From Clostridium fallax (GTDB lineage Bacteria; Bacillota; Clostridia; Clostridiales; Clostridiaceae), in assembly GCF_900129365.1 (NCBI RefSeq), contig NZ_FQVM01000029.1, positions 1 to 30,025 of the forward strand: DNA of 30,025 nucleotides. The letters are read 5' to 3'. Of this stretch, positions 7,552 through 15,952 are shown in pieces. The notes below the pieces were generated by a model. That model searched no databases. It was not told the origin of the DNA and saw only the letters and a list, made by a program, of their open reading frames with translations. A program made the translations under genes and the position numbers. Numbering within the stretch: position 1 is the stretch's first letter; every line of letters starts with the position of its first letter.

Positions 7552-9171
7552 TTATACTTTAGATAAAAAATCACTCCATATCTTTATATTATTTTTATCT
7601 TCTAATATAAAATACCTCATATTTAATTCTCCATAAGGAATTTTACAAAGCTTAGCTCTTAAAAAATATTCTTTAAGTAAAGCATATATAGTTTTAGAAA
7701 ACCCTTCTATTTCTTTCTCTAGAAGAATAGGAGCAAAACGAACATTTTCTCTTTCTGCCTTTTTTAAAATTTCAAATAGTTTATAGGAACTTAGTTTATC
7801 CTTTACATAAAAACTATCTTCATTAAAAAACCATGTCCATAAAATATATTCATAATCATTTAAATCTTTTATAGTTTCTTCTAAATTCTCATCTCTATTA
7901 TTTAAATAAAACATAGGTAGTATTTCTGTTCCAAATAAATAATTCATAGCAAATATGTTTACTTCCATTCCTAAAACTTTATAAAACATATCTTTTAAAT
8001 TATAATTATTAAAATCCTTTATATTTAATATGTAATCTAATATAGCATTTTCCTTTAAATTAGCTTTACTTCTTTTATCTTCAATAAATTTAATTATTAA
8101 AGGAGCTTTTGTATAATGAAGATATTCTATTTTACCACCACTTGTTATTTTACCTTCCTCCATAGGAATTATAGAAAATCTATTAGGATCCTTTAAAGTT
8201 ATATATAAATATCTTTTATATATTTTTAAAAACTCATAATCAGAATCTACTTTAAGTTTGAACTTTAAAGTTTCATTTAAGCTTTCTAAAGCTATATTTT
8301 CATAATATGTAGCAAGACCTTCTGTTATCCATAAGTTAGGCGGTCTATGAAAATCTTTAACTTTAATTTTAGAGTCCATGAAACTATGAAAAAGCCTATG
8401 AGATAAAAGCTGCCAATCTCTTAAATTATCAAAATCAAAGGTAGATCCTATTAAATTTTTACCACTTCCAGAAAGTATATAATTATTATCCTTCTCTTTT
8501 CTTAATATAATTATATCTATATGTTTTTTATAAGTATTAAATAAAGAACAATAATAACTATAAAGATCTTTTATACCATTTAAAACCTCTTCATTTATAG
8601 ATTCTTCATTATCATTGTATATATTTAAATTTAAGTTATCTTTTTTAAGATTATAATCTTTAAACTTACCAAATACATAAGGTGATTTAATAAGTTCATA
8701 TATATGGTGCCAATAAGGATTCCTTATTATAGATACGTTTTCTTCTTTAGAGTAAAAAGGAACTATTGAAGATAAATTTTTATTAAAGTCATATTTAATT
8801 TTTATCTCCTTAAGAAAATCACTTTCCTTCTTATCATCTATAGATAAAACTTCTATTGGAAATAAAAAGACTTCATCTCCACTAAAAGCAATTAAATCAT
8901 CACTTATAGTTCCTTTATGACCATGCTTTCCAAAATTCCCTATTTTTATTTTATAAGATATTTTTATATTTTTATTGTTTTTTATAAATAAAAAATTATC
9001 GTCTTTTTTTATATCCTCACTATTACAGCTTAAATCAAAATATTTAAATTTTCCAGTATAAAACTGTATATATTCTTTTAAATCATTATATATAATATCT
9101 AAATCTACTTTTAGTATTTTTTCCTTTAAAGAATATATACTCATATTAAAATTCATTTTTAAACTTCTCAT
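7552..9171 (-). CDS. M61/M1-like gluzincin-fold protein with degenerate HRxxH zinc motif
   Basis: I recognise this 539-aa protein only by a local signature. Residues 256-291 read like the active site of M61 and M1 aminopeptidases: a helix with His258 and His262, then an LWITEGLATYYE block whose Glu284 would be the third zinc ligand. The first motif is HRLFH, however, so the catalytic glutamate of HExxH is replaced by Arg259 (codon AGG, read clearly). The N-terminal ~200 residues are beta-rich and the C-terminal half is helical and lysine-rich. No signal peptide or membrane segment is seen. It lies between the alpha/beta hydrolase (22-nt gap) and tRNase Z (15-nt gap). It is probably a non-catalytic or altered member of the fold; the role is unknown. 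Confidence 0.6.
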   Translation of the reverse strand: MRSLKMNFNMSIYSLKEKILKVDLDIIYNDLKEYIQFYTGKFKYFDLSCNSEDIKKDDNFLFIKNNKNIKISYKIKIGNFGKHGHKGTISDDLIAFSGDEVFLFPIEVLSIDDKKESDFLKEIKIKYDFNKNLSSIVPFYSKEENVSIIRNPYWHHIYELIKSPYVFGKFKDYNLKKDNLNLNIYNDNEESINEEVLNGIKDLYSYYCSLFNTYKKHIDIIILRKEKDNNYILSGSGKNLIGSTFDFDNLRDWQLLSHRLFHSFMDSKIKVKDFHRPPNLWITEGLATYYENIALESLNETLKFKLKVDSDYEFLKIYKRYLYITLKDPNRFSIIPMEEGKITSGGKIEYLHYTKAPLIIKFIEDKRSKANLKENAILDYILNIKDFNNYNLKDMFYKVLGMEVNIFAMNYLFGTEILPMFYLNNRDENLEETIKDLNDYEYILWTWFFNEDSFYVKDKLSSYKLFEILKKAERENVRFAPILLEKEIEGFSKTIYALLKEYFLRAKLCKIPYGELNMRYFILEDKNNIKIWSDFLSKV

Positions 9172-9193
9172 AATTATTCTCCTATTTAATTGC

Positions 9194-10360
9194 TTAACCT
9201 TTCATTATCTGTTCTATCCAATTAATCATAGTATTTAAAATAAGTTTTGTATTTCCCATATTACAGTGATTAGAAGCACTCTCTTTATCTGTAAAAAGAC
9301 GAAAAGTTAATGAACGTACATTACCTAAACAATCTAATTCCTCCTTAAAAAGATTATAATCGATAAAATGGTCTTTATTTGCTCCTATAACTAACACATC
9401 TTGATCAATTAAATAGCCTATATCATTTATTTGAAACTTATTTAACTTTAATGCATAATCATAAGGAGATTTTGCATTATAAGCATACATTCCATGTTTA
9501 AGTCCCCAGTGTGCTGTAGGATATTTTTTAGCACCTAAATTAAAAACTAAATTAATTATAGCTGCTCCATGAAATTTCATTAATAACTTTAATATTTTTT
9601 GCTGATAAAGTGGCAGAGTAATTAACAAAACTGAAAGAAAGTTAGGAAAAATAGACCATGCTATAACTCTTTTAATTCTTTTTTCATAGGCAGCTGCTCT
9701 AGGGGCTAGCATACCACCTAAAGATGCACCTATAATAGTAACTTCATTAAGATTAAAATAATCAAGAATTAATTTTGCTGGTTTTTCCCACTTATAAGTA
9801 AAATGCTTTCCTTCAATTCTCATAACAGAGCCTTGCCCTGGACCTTCAAAAAGATATACATCAAAACCATGTTCTCTAAAATAAAGCATTGGGAAAAATA
9901 GTTCTTCCATATAAGAATCATTTCCACCATGAAGCAAAATAGTATCCTTCCTTTTTCCTACTGCTTTTGCATAAAGAACTGGAAGTTTTACGTCTTCATA
10001 AGGAACCTCATATCTAATTACAGTTTTATCATCAAAATAATCTTTATAATAATTATAAAACATATTTGTACTTAGTTTGTAGTATTTTAACTTGTCTGGA
10101 TCTCCATCATACATAAAAAATTCACTCATTCTATAATATGCAATAGATTCTTTTATCCTATCTTCATTTTTAGCTTTATCACCTAAGGCTATTAATTGCT
10201 TTTTCCAAGTTGTACTATCTTTAATTTTATGAGAAATCTTTTTAACATCTTCTAAATCTCCTTCATTCCACATAACTACACGATTTAGCTGAAAATTAAA
10301 ATTAGGATCTTTATTTAAATCATATAATCCCTTTGAAAAAACAATCTTATCTTTTTTCAT
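9194..10360 (-). CDS. Alpha/beta hydrolase family protein
   Basis: This 388-aa protein has a helical N-terminal part of about 125 residues followed by a classic alpha/beta hydrolase core. The oxyanion region is LLHGGNDSY. The nucleophile elbow is GASLGG with Ser213, a candidate acidic residue lies in IGANKDHF, and a candidate catalytic histidine lies in SASNHCNMGN. The EGPGQG strand-turn between oxyanion loop and elbow is typical of FrsA/dipeptidyl-peptidase-like esterases with an N-terminal cap. No signal peptide is present. GAGGAG lies 8 nt before the ATG. It is the first gene of the cluster that continues with the M61-like protein, tRNase Z and the flavoprotein, and a broken AraC regulator lies directly upstream on the same strand. 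The substrate is unknown; an ester or peptide bond is likely. Confidence 0.8.
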   Translation of the reverse strand: MKKDKIVFSKGLYDLNKDPNFNFQLNRVVMWNEGDLEDVKKISHKIKDSTTWKKQLIALGDKAKNEDRIKESIAYYRMSEFFMYDGDPDKLKYYKLSTNMFYNYYKDYFDDKTVIRYEVPYEDVKLPVLYAKAVGKRKDTILLHGGNDSYMEELFFPMLYFREHGFDVYLFEGPGQGSVMRIEGKHFTYKWEKPAKLILDYFNLNEVTIIGASLGGMLAPRAAAYEKRIKRVIAWSIFPNFLSVLLITLPLYQQKILKLLMKFHGAAIINLVFNLGAKKYPTAHWGLKHGMYAYNAKSPYDYALKLNKFQINDIGYLIDQDVLVIGANKDHFIDYNLFKEELDCLGNVRSLTFRLFTDKESASNHCNMGNTKLILNTMINWIEQIMKG

Positions 10361-10481
10361 TTTATTCTCTCCTCTTTCATATATTTTAAAGATATATTAT
10401 CCTATTATCTAGTTATACCTTTATTATAATTAAGAGTAAGAATAAAACTTCTAAATAATAGCTAACTTTAAGGTCTTATAA

Positions 10482-11218
10482 TTATATCTCTATAACTCTT
10501 ATATCTTTTCGAATTTCATTTGCTGATATTCCAAACATATTTTTATTAGTTGTAGCAAAATGAGAAGGACTATAAAAACCTGCCTTTATAGAAGCATCTG
10601 TAATATTTTTGCCCTCTAACATATAGTCATATGTTTTTACTATTTTCGTAATGACTATAAAACTATTTAAAGATATATTAGTCTCCTCTTTAAATAAATG
10701 AGAAAGCCTACTTTTAGATAAAAATACACTTTTAGCTAAATCATCTATTATAGTATCTGATATCTCTTCTCTATCTTTAAGTAACTTTAATACTTTTTTG
10801 ATTCTAATATCTTTTATGTAAAATTTATTTTTATTTAAATTACAGGCCTTTAGTATTTTTTTATATCTTCTCTATCTCTCATATTCTAATTCCAAAATCT
10901 CTTTATTTCCTCTACAGTATCTAATTCTAAAGTATGATAGAAATTATTTTTTAAATATTTTTCTTCTATTTCTTTAGCTATATCTGTAGTTTCATCAAAT
11001 AAATATACTAAAATATCATTTTCATTACTTTTAATGGTATGAAAAACATTAGAACCAATTATAATTCCTTTGCAAAGAATATTTTTATCTTCAATAAGAC
11101 AATTTATTTCTCCACTTAAGCTAATCAACAAATGCTTTGCTAAATGTTTATGTTTTTTTGGATTACTATAATCATCTAATAAAAGCACATGGTCTAGACC
11201 ATAAAAAACCTCTGTCAC
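10482..11218 (-). pseudogene. AraC-family transcriptional regulator, disrupted by a stop codon and a frameshift
   Basis: The first 110 residues (11218-10886, GTG start with AGGGAG upstream) form a small cupin-like sensor domain with HKHLAKHLLISLSGE. They end at a TAG (10886-10888). The same frame continues after the TAG for about ten codons into an A7 run near 10860, and then a one-base shift opens the rest. From there to TAA 10482-10484 the chain reads as two AraC helix-turn-helix motifs, the first VFLSKSRLSHLFKEE and the second KAGFYSPSHF with a C-terminal FGISANEIR. Together the parts make a regulator of about 245 residues, a normal size. It lies 39 nt after metH and upstream of the alpha/beta hydrolase, which it may once have controlled. 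A short sensor-only protein could still be made. Confidence 0.75.
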
Positions 11219-11257
11219 ATTCTCATCTCCCTTAGATAACTTTATGTCTAATTTTTC

Positions 11258-13666
11258 TTAATTAAATATAACTTTTGCAATTTCAACAGAATCTTTAGCA
11301 TCTTTAGCGTAAAAGTCTGCTCCAATTTTATTTGCGTAATCTTCTGTAACAACAGCTCCTCCAACCATAATTTTACCTTTAAAATCCGCTTTTTTTAAGG
11401 CTATAATAGTATCTTCCATAGATTTTATTGTAGTTGTCATTAAAGCACTAAGACCTACTAATTCTATATTATTATCTAATGCTTCCTTTACAACTTTTTC
11501 AATAGGAACATCTTTACCTAAATCTAATATGTCATACCCATAGTTTTCAAGTACTACTTTTACTATATTTTTACCTATATCGTGAATATCTCCTTTTACA
11601 GTTGCAAGAATAATCTTTCCCTTGCTTATTTTTTCTCTATTATTTTTTGATAAACTATCTTTAATTAAAGCAAAAGCTTCCTTTACAGTTTCTGCTGATT
11701 GAATAAGTTGTGGTAAAAATATCTCTTCCTTTTCATATTTTTCACCTACTTTATCTAAGGCAGGTATTAAAAATTCATCAACTATTTCTAGTTCACTTTT
11801 TGCCTTTAATAATTCCTTTGTTAAGTTTCTAGTATTACTTTTTAACCCTTGCAATATAGCATCTTCTAATGTAATATCTTCATCTTTTTTTAAACTATTT
11901 TTACTTTCTACTTTCTTACTTAAAACATGATTTTCTATTTCTTTATCTTTATAAGTTTCTATGTATTTCTTAGCATTTTTATCATTATTATTTAATAATT
12001 TAAATGCATTTATAATGTTTAACATTCCTTCTTTATTAGGATTTATTATAGGTAAATCTAATCCTGCTCCTAAGGCTAAAGCTAAAAACGTCTCGTTTAT
12101 TAGCTCTCTATTTGGAAGTCCAAAGGAAATATTTGATACTCCAAGTACTGTTTTTACTCCTAGCTTTTCTTTAACTATTTTTAAAGCCTTTAAAGTTTCC
12201 ATAACCTCTTCTTGCTGAGCTGATACTGTAAGTGTGAGGCAATCTATATATATATCTTCTTTTTTTATACCTATTTCTAATGCTTTTTTTACTATTTTTT
12301 TTGCAATCTCTACTCTCTCATCACAAGATTTCGGAACACCATTACTATCTAAAGTTAATCCTACCACTGCTGCACCATATTTTTTAACAAGCGGAAGTAT
12401 AGATTCTAAAGATTTATCCTCACCATTTACTGAATTCACAATAGGTTTTCCATTATATATTCTTAAGGCTCTTTCAATAGCTTCTATGTTGCCAGAATCT
12501 ATTTGTAATGGTGTATCTACTATACTCTGTATTTCTTTTATAGTAGTCTCTATCATATTTGCTTCATTTATTTGTGGTAATCCTACATTAATATCTAATA
12601 TATCTGCTCCTACTTCTATTTGTTCTATAGCTTGCCTTAATATATAATCTATATCCTTTTTTAAAATAGCCTCTTTAAATTCCTTTTTCCCAGTAGGATT
12701 TATTCTCTCACCAATTATTCTAACCTCATCTATTTCAACTACCTTAGATGGTGTTGAAACCATAGACTTACAAATAGGTATTCTATTAACTATAGTTTTA
12801 TTTAACGCCATATTACTAATGCTTTTTATAAATTCTGGAGTTGTGCCACAGCAACCACCAATAACTGAAACACCTAAATCAACTAATTCCTCTACATAAC
12901 TACAAAATTCCTCTGGAGATATTTTATATAAAGTTTCACCATTAATAATTTTAGGAAGGCCTGCATTAGGTTGTACCATAATTGGTAAATTAGTATTTTT
13001 AATTATTCTTTTAATTATAGGCTTAAGTTCTTTAGGACCAAGGGAGCAATTTACTCCTAATACATCAACACCTAGTCCTTCTAATGTTACTGCCATACTT
13101 TCAGGAAGGCAACCTGTAAAGGTTCTTCCATTTTCCTCAAAAGACATAGTTGCAAATATAGGTAAATCACAATTTTCTTTTGCTGCAATAATAGCTGCCT
13201 TCATTTCATATAAATCAGTCATAGTTTCTATAAGAATTAGATCCACTCCAAATTTTGCTCCTACTTTAATTTGTCTTTTAAAAATTTCTACTGCTCTTTC
13301 AAAACTTAATGTTCCCATAGGTTCTAATAATTCTCCAATAGGACCTATATCTAAAGCAATAAAACATTCTTTATCTTCTCTTGCCTTTTTAGCTAGATTT
13401 ATTCCTTGCTCTATAGCTTCTTCTACAGATATAGATTTATCTTTAAGTTTTAATTCATTAGCTCCAAAGGTATTTGTAGTTATAACCTTTGCACCACTTT
13501 CTATATACTTCTTATGAATTTTTATTAATTCCTCTTCATGAATAAAATTAAATTGTTCAGGATTTTCTCCTAGCTTTAATCCTGACTTTTGTAGCATAGT
13601 TCCCATTGCTCCATCAAAAACTAAAATATTATTTTTAATATATTCTCTTAAAGCCAAAGTCTTCAC
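11258..13666 (-). CDS. metH: B12-dependent methionine synthase, short form without the activation domain
   Basis: The enzyme transfers the methyl group of 5-methyl-THF to homocysteine through cobalamin, making methionine in the cytoplasm. The 802-aa chain has, in order, a homocysteine domain (about 1-290) with zinc cysteines Cys207 (GVNCS) and Cys272-Cys273 (GGCCGTT); a pterin-binding domain (about 310-570) with GERINPTG and DINVG; a B12 cap (about 600-680); and a B12 domain with the cobalt ligand His695 in GDIHDIGKNIV. It stops there, whereas the E. coli type has about 1227 residues with a C-terminal AdoMet reactivation domain. That domain is supplied by the preceding gene, whose end overlaps this start by 32 nt, so translation is probably coupled. 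The gene is the third of the metF cluster. Confidence 0.95.
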   Translation of the reverse strand: MKTLALREYIKNNILVFDGAMGTMLQKSGLKLGENPEQFNFIHEEELIKIHKKYIESGAKVITTNTFGANELKLKDKSISVEEAIEQGINLAKKAREDKECFIALDIGPIGELLEPMGTLSFERAVEIFKRQIKVGAKFGVDLILIETMTDLYEMKAAIIAAKENCDLPIFATMSFEENGRTFTGCLPESMAVTLEGLGVDVLGVNCSLGPKELKPIIKRIIKNTNLPIMVQPNAGLPKIINGETLYKISPEEFCSYVEELVDLGVSVIGGCCGTTPEFIKSISNMALNKTIVNRIPICKSMVSTPSKVVEIDEVRIIGERINPTGKKEFKEAILKKDIDYILRQAIEQIEVGADILDINVGLPQINEANMIETTIKEIQSIVDTPLQIDSGNIEAIERALRIYNGKPIVNSVNGEDKSLESILPLVKKYGAAVVGLTLDSNGVPKSCDERVEIAKKIVKKALEIGIKKEDIYIDCLTLTVSAQQEEVMETLKALKIVKEKLGVKTVLGVSNISFGLPNRELINETFLALALGAGLDLPIINPNKEGMLNIINAFKLLNNNDKNAKKYIETYKDKEIENHVLSKKVESKNSLKKDEDITLEDAILQGLKSNTRNLTKELLKAKSELEIVDEFLIPALDKVGEKYEKEEIFLPQLIQSAETVKEAFALIKDSLSKNNREKISKGKIILATVKGDIHDIGKNIVKVVLENYGYDILDLGKDVPIEKVVKEALDNNIELVGLSALMTTTIKSMEDTIIALKKADFKGKIMVGGAVVTEDYANKIGADFYAKDAKDSVEIAKVIFN

Positions 13667-14330
13667 CCTCTCTTCTATATAAACAATTACTATAATTATT
13701 ACAATTACTGCATTTAGGCTTTTTTTCTATATATTTTCCATCTTTTATTCCTAATATAGCTGTTACTGATTTTCGTGGAAGTAAAAGCATATGCTCTGAA
13801 ACATTAAGTCCTATTCTTCTTTCACAGTTTAAAGAACTAATAAAATCTTTTTGAGTATCTAAAGGTAAGTCTCCATAACCAGGACTATATCTATAGGTTA
13901 ATGTTTTTCCCTTTTTAATATACTCTTTTCTTAATTTATCCTCTATAAAATCACAGGTTTTTTCTACAGCAGTAGTTGCACATGCATCTAAAATTAAAGC
14001 CTTAGTTAAATCTATTTTTTCATAAAATTTAATTCTTCTTTCTATGGGATTTCCTAAAGTTACAGCCATAAGTATACACTCTTTACTATTTTTTAATAAT
14101 TTACTTATATCTTTGCCTACTAATTTTAAAGTAGTACCTTGAACCTCTATAAAATCTATATTTTTATTTATTTTATAAACTTCATATATAAATTTAGGTT
14201 GAAGTAAAGTTTTACTCTCTTCTTTAACAGCCATTATCTTTTCTTTTAAATTTGAAGGAATTTCTTGTCCTTTATAACCTAAATATCTTAAAATCTCTTT
14301 TTCATTAAGAATAAGATTAAGTTTATCCAT
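13635..14330 (-). CDS. Stand-alone methionine synthase activation-domain protein
   Basis: This 231-aa protein corresponds to the AdoMet-binding reactivation domain of full-length MetH. It would help re-methylate cobalamin that has become oxidised during turnover. The diagnostic segment is RYSPGYGDLPLDTQKDF, which matches the RxxxGY AdoMet site. Around it are the ACATTAVEKTCDFIE helix and a C-terminal LGIKDG strand. Near the end four residues form CSNC-N-N-Y-S-N-C (C-x2-C-x5-C), a likely metal or iron-sulfur site often present in clostridial single-domain forms. Its last 32 nt overlap the metH start, and metF begins the cluster 15 nt upstream of it. No symbol is given because naming is not uniform. 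Confidence 0.88.
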   Translation of the reverse strand: MDKLNLILNEKEILRYLGYKGQEIPSNLKEKIMAVKEESKTLLQPKFIYEVYKINKNIDFIEVQGTTLKLVGKDISKLLKNSKECILMAVTLGNPIERRIKFYEKIDLTKALILDACATTAVEKTCDFIEDKLRKEYIKKGKTLTYRYSPGYGDLPLDTQKDFISSLNCERRIGLNVSEHMLLLPRKSVTAILGIKDGKYIEKKPKCSNCNNYSNCLYRREGEDFGFKRIY

Positions 14331-14345
14331 ATTTCTCCTTCCTAA

Positions 14346-15212
14346 TTAATAATTTTTATATTCATTATTTATTGCCTTTAATACTAACTTTATACTATCA
14401 TTAATTTTATTAGCAACGTAAGGATTATTCATTGTATAAAGATGTATTCCATCAACACCAGTAGAAATTAAATCTATTATTTGATCTACTGCATAAGCAA
14501 TTCCTGCATCTCTTAAAGCTTCTTTATTGTGTTCATATCTATTTAAAATCTTAGATAACTTTGGAGGAATTGTAGCACCACATAAAGTAGTTATTCTTTC
14601 TATTTGCTTTTTATTTATAACAGGCATAATTCTAGCCTGAATTGGCACATTTATTCCACTACTTCTAGCCTTATCTAAAAACTTATAATAAATATCATTA
14701 TCAAAAAATAATTGAGATATAAAACTTGTTGTTCCATTATTAATTTTTCTTTTCATATTCTCTATTTCTAAATCTAAGTCTCTATTTTCTATATGACCTT
14801 CTGGATAACAAGCTGAAATTATATTAAATTTATCTTTATTTTTTATGTATTCATTAAGATCACTTGCATAGTTAAAATCATTTCTTTGTATGCCATTATC
14901 ATCACCTCTAAGAGCTAATATATTTTTAATTCCTTCTGAGGATAATTTTTCTGTAATTTTATCTATATCCTCTTTTTTTGATGATATACATGTTAAATGA
15001 GCTAATGACTCTATTTTATATACATTTTTTAACAAAGAGGATATTTCAGCAGTTTTATTATTAACTAAACTTCCCCCAGCCCCATATGTAACACTAATAA
15101 AATCAGGATTTATCTCTTTAAGTTCATTTAATGCTTTATAAATAGTTCTTAAAGGTGAATCTACTTTAGGTGGAAATACCTCTAAGGAAAAAAACCAATT
15201 TCTTTTTGTCAA
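14346..15212 (-). CDS. metF: 5,10-methylenetetrahydrofolate reductase; natural N-terminus shifted out of frame
   Basis: The enzyme reduces methylene-THF to 5-methyl-THF, the methyl donor for the MetH encoded two genes downstream. The open frame has 288 residues with the MetF hallmarks SLEVFPPK at the start, DFISVTYGAGGS, LALRGD, ISACYPEGH and FISQLFFDN. This frame can begin only at a TTG (15212) with no clear ribosome-binding site. A better start, ATG 15229-15231 with AGGGGG about 10 nt upstream, reads MNIRSIFDKKKLV, a typical MetF beginning, but runs out of frame at a T7 tract (15188-15194). With six Ts the two parts join as KLVFSLEVFPPK. The gene is therefore either damaged, slippage-controlled, or affected by a homopolymer sequencing error. 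An IS200 element lies just upstream. Confidence 0.85.
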   Translation of the reverse strand: MTKRNWFFSLEVFPPKVDSPLRTIYKALNELKEINPDFISVTYGAGGSLVNNKTAEISSLLKNVYKIESLAHLTCISSKKEDIDKITEKLSSEGIKNILALRGDDNGIQRNDFNYASDLNEYIKNKDKFNIISACYPEGHIENRDLDLEIENMKRKINNGTTSFISQLFFDNDIYYKFLDKARSSGINVPIQARIMPVINKKQIERITTLCGATIPPKLSKILNRYEHNKEALRDAGIAYAVDQIIDLISTGVDGIHLYTMNNPYVANKINDSIKLVLKAINNEYKNY

Positions 15213-15265
15213 AAATACTTCTAATATTCATAATTTTTTATGCCCCCTATAATTTAAAGTCATAA

Positions 15266-15284
15266 CCACCCGTAAAACGGGTGG
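15266..15284. repeat. Right-end hairpin of the IS200 element
   Basis: A perfect 8-bp stem CCACCCGT / ACGGGTGG with a 3-nt loop. Its arms match those of the left-end hairpin and it lies 35 nt from the natural ATG of metF. Confidence 0.75.
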
Positions 15285-15293
15285 CTTGAACAA

Positions 15294-15393
15294 AGGCTAT
15301 AAGCCTATTTTTTTAGCCAGCGTCTAAAGGCGCTGGCTTCACTTTGTTCTCGCCACTTTGCTATTATCACTTTGGCTAGCCCATCAATGGGCT
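15294..15393. other. Structured non-coding right flank of the IS, three further hairpins
   Basis: Between the tnpA stop and the right-end hairpin lie AGGCT/AGCCT (15294-15306), AGCCAGCG/CGCTGGCT (15315-15338, 8 bp, 8-nt loop) and AGCCCAT/ATGGGCT (15378-15393). The GC content is higher than the surroundings. These may be transposition substrates or terminators, or a remnant of the guide-RNA region that accompanies tnpB in IS605-type elements. Confidence 0.45.
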
Positions 15394-15403
15394 TTATTTT
15401 GAT

Positions 15404-15847
15404 TTATTTAAACGGATTTTCATACTCTTTTATACTTAATTTATCTTTCATTAAATCTTCTTTTTCTTGATTTTGTATATATTTTTTTATAGTTGCTTCA
15501 TTTAAACCAACCGTACTCACGTAATATTCTTCTGACCAAAAGTGCCTATTTCCAAATTTATATTTCAAATTTGCATGTTTTTCAAATATCATAAGTGCAC
15601 TTTTCCCTTTTAAATACCCCATAAAATTTGACACACTTATTTTAGGTGGTATTGAAACTAGCATGTGTACATGGTCTGGCATAAGATGCCCCTCGATTAT
15701 TTCTACGCCCTTATATTTGCATAAATCTTTTAATATATCTTTTATACTCGCTCTATATTTGTTATATATTATTTTTCTCCTGTATTTCGGTGTAAATATT
15801 ATATGATACTTGCATATCCATCGTGTGTGTGCTAAACTTTTATCCAT
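15404..15847 (-). CDS. tnpA: IS200/IS605-family transposase TnpA (HUH tyrosine recombinase)
   Basis: The protein catalyses single-strand excision and insertion of the element, acting as a dimer on the end hairpins. Numbered from the chosen ATG it has 147 residues, the normal IS200 length. It shows KYHIIFTPKYRR at the start, the HUH metal motif His59-Val-His61 in MPDHVHMLV, and catalytic Tyr123 in IKKYIQNQE. The frame is open to 15967, but the first 40 codons run through the left-end hairpin and are not part of the family. AAAGGA precedes two possible ATGs (15856 and 15847), and 15847 gives the family-like start MDKSLAHT. A TATAAT at 15890-15895 may be its -10 box. All catalytic residues are intact, so it may still be active. 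Confidence 0.9.
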   Translation of the reverse strand: MDKSLAHTRWICKYHIIFTPKYRRKIIYNKYRASIKDILKDLCKYKGVEIIEGHLMPDHVHMLVSIPPKISVSNFMGYLKGKSALMIFEKHANLKYKFGNRHFWSEEYYVSTVGLNEATIKKYIQNQEKEDLMKDKLSIKEYENPFK

Positions 15848-15933
15848 AAAACTCATCTTTCCTTTCATAATAGTGGCTTGAACACTTCTATTATATAGGA
15901 ATTTTGAGTTTTTTTTGTATAACTTTTTATCAT

Positions 15934-15952
15934 CCACCCGCATAGCAGGTGG
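15934..15952. repeat. Left-end hairpin of the IS200 element
   Basis: CCACC and GGTGG arms, with one C-A mismatch and a further GC/GC pair around an ATA loop. The outer arms match the right-end hairpin. It lies about 90 nt upstream of the tnpA start. Confidence 0.65.

Noticed and set aside
12234..12647. 137-codon open frame on the + strand within metH
   Set aside because: It is antisense to the pterin-binding part of metH, has no ribosome-binding site and no recognisable protein pattern.
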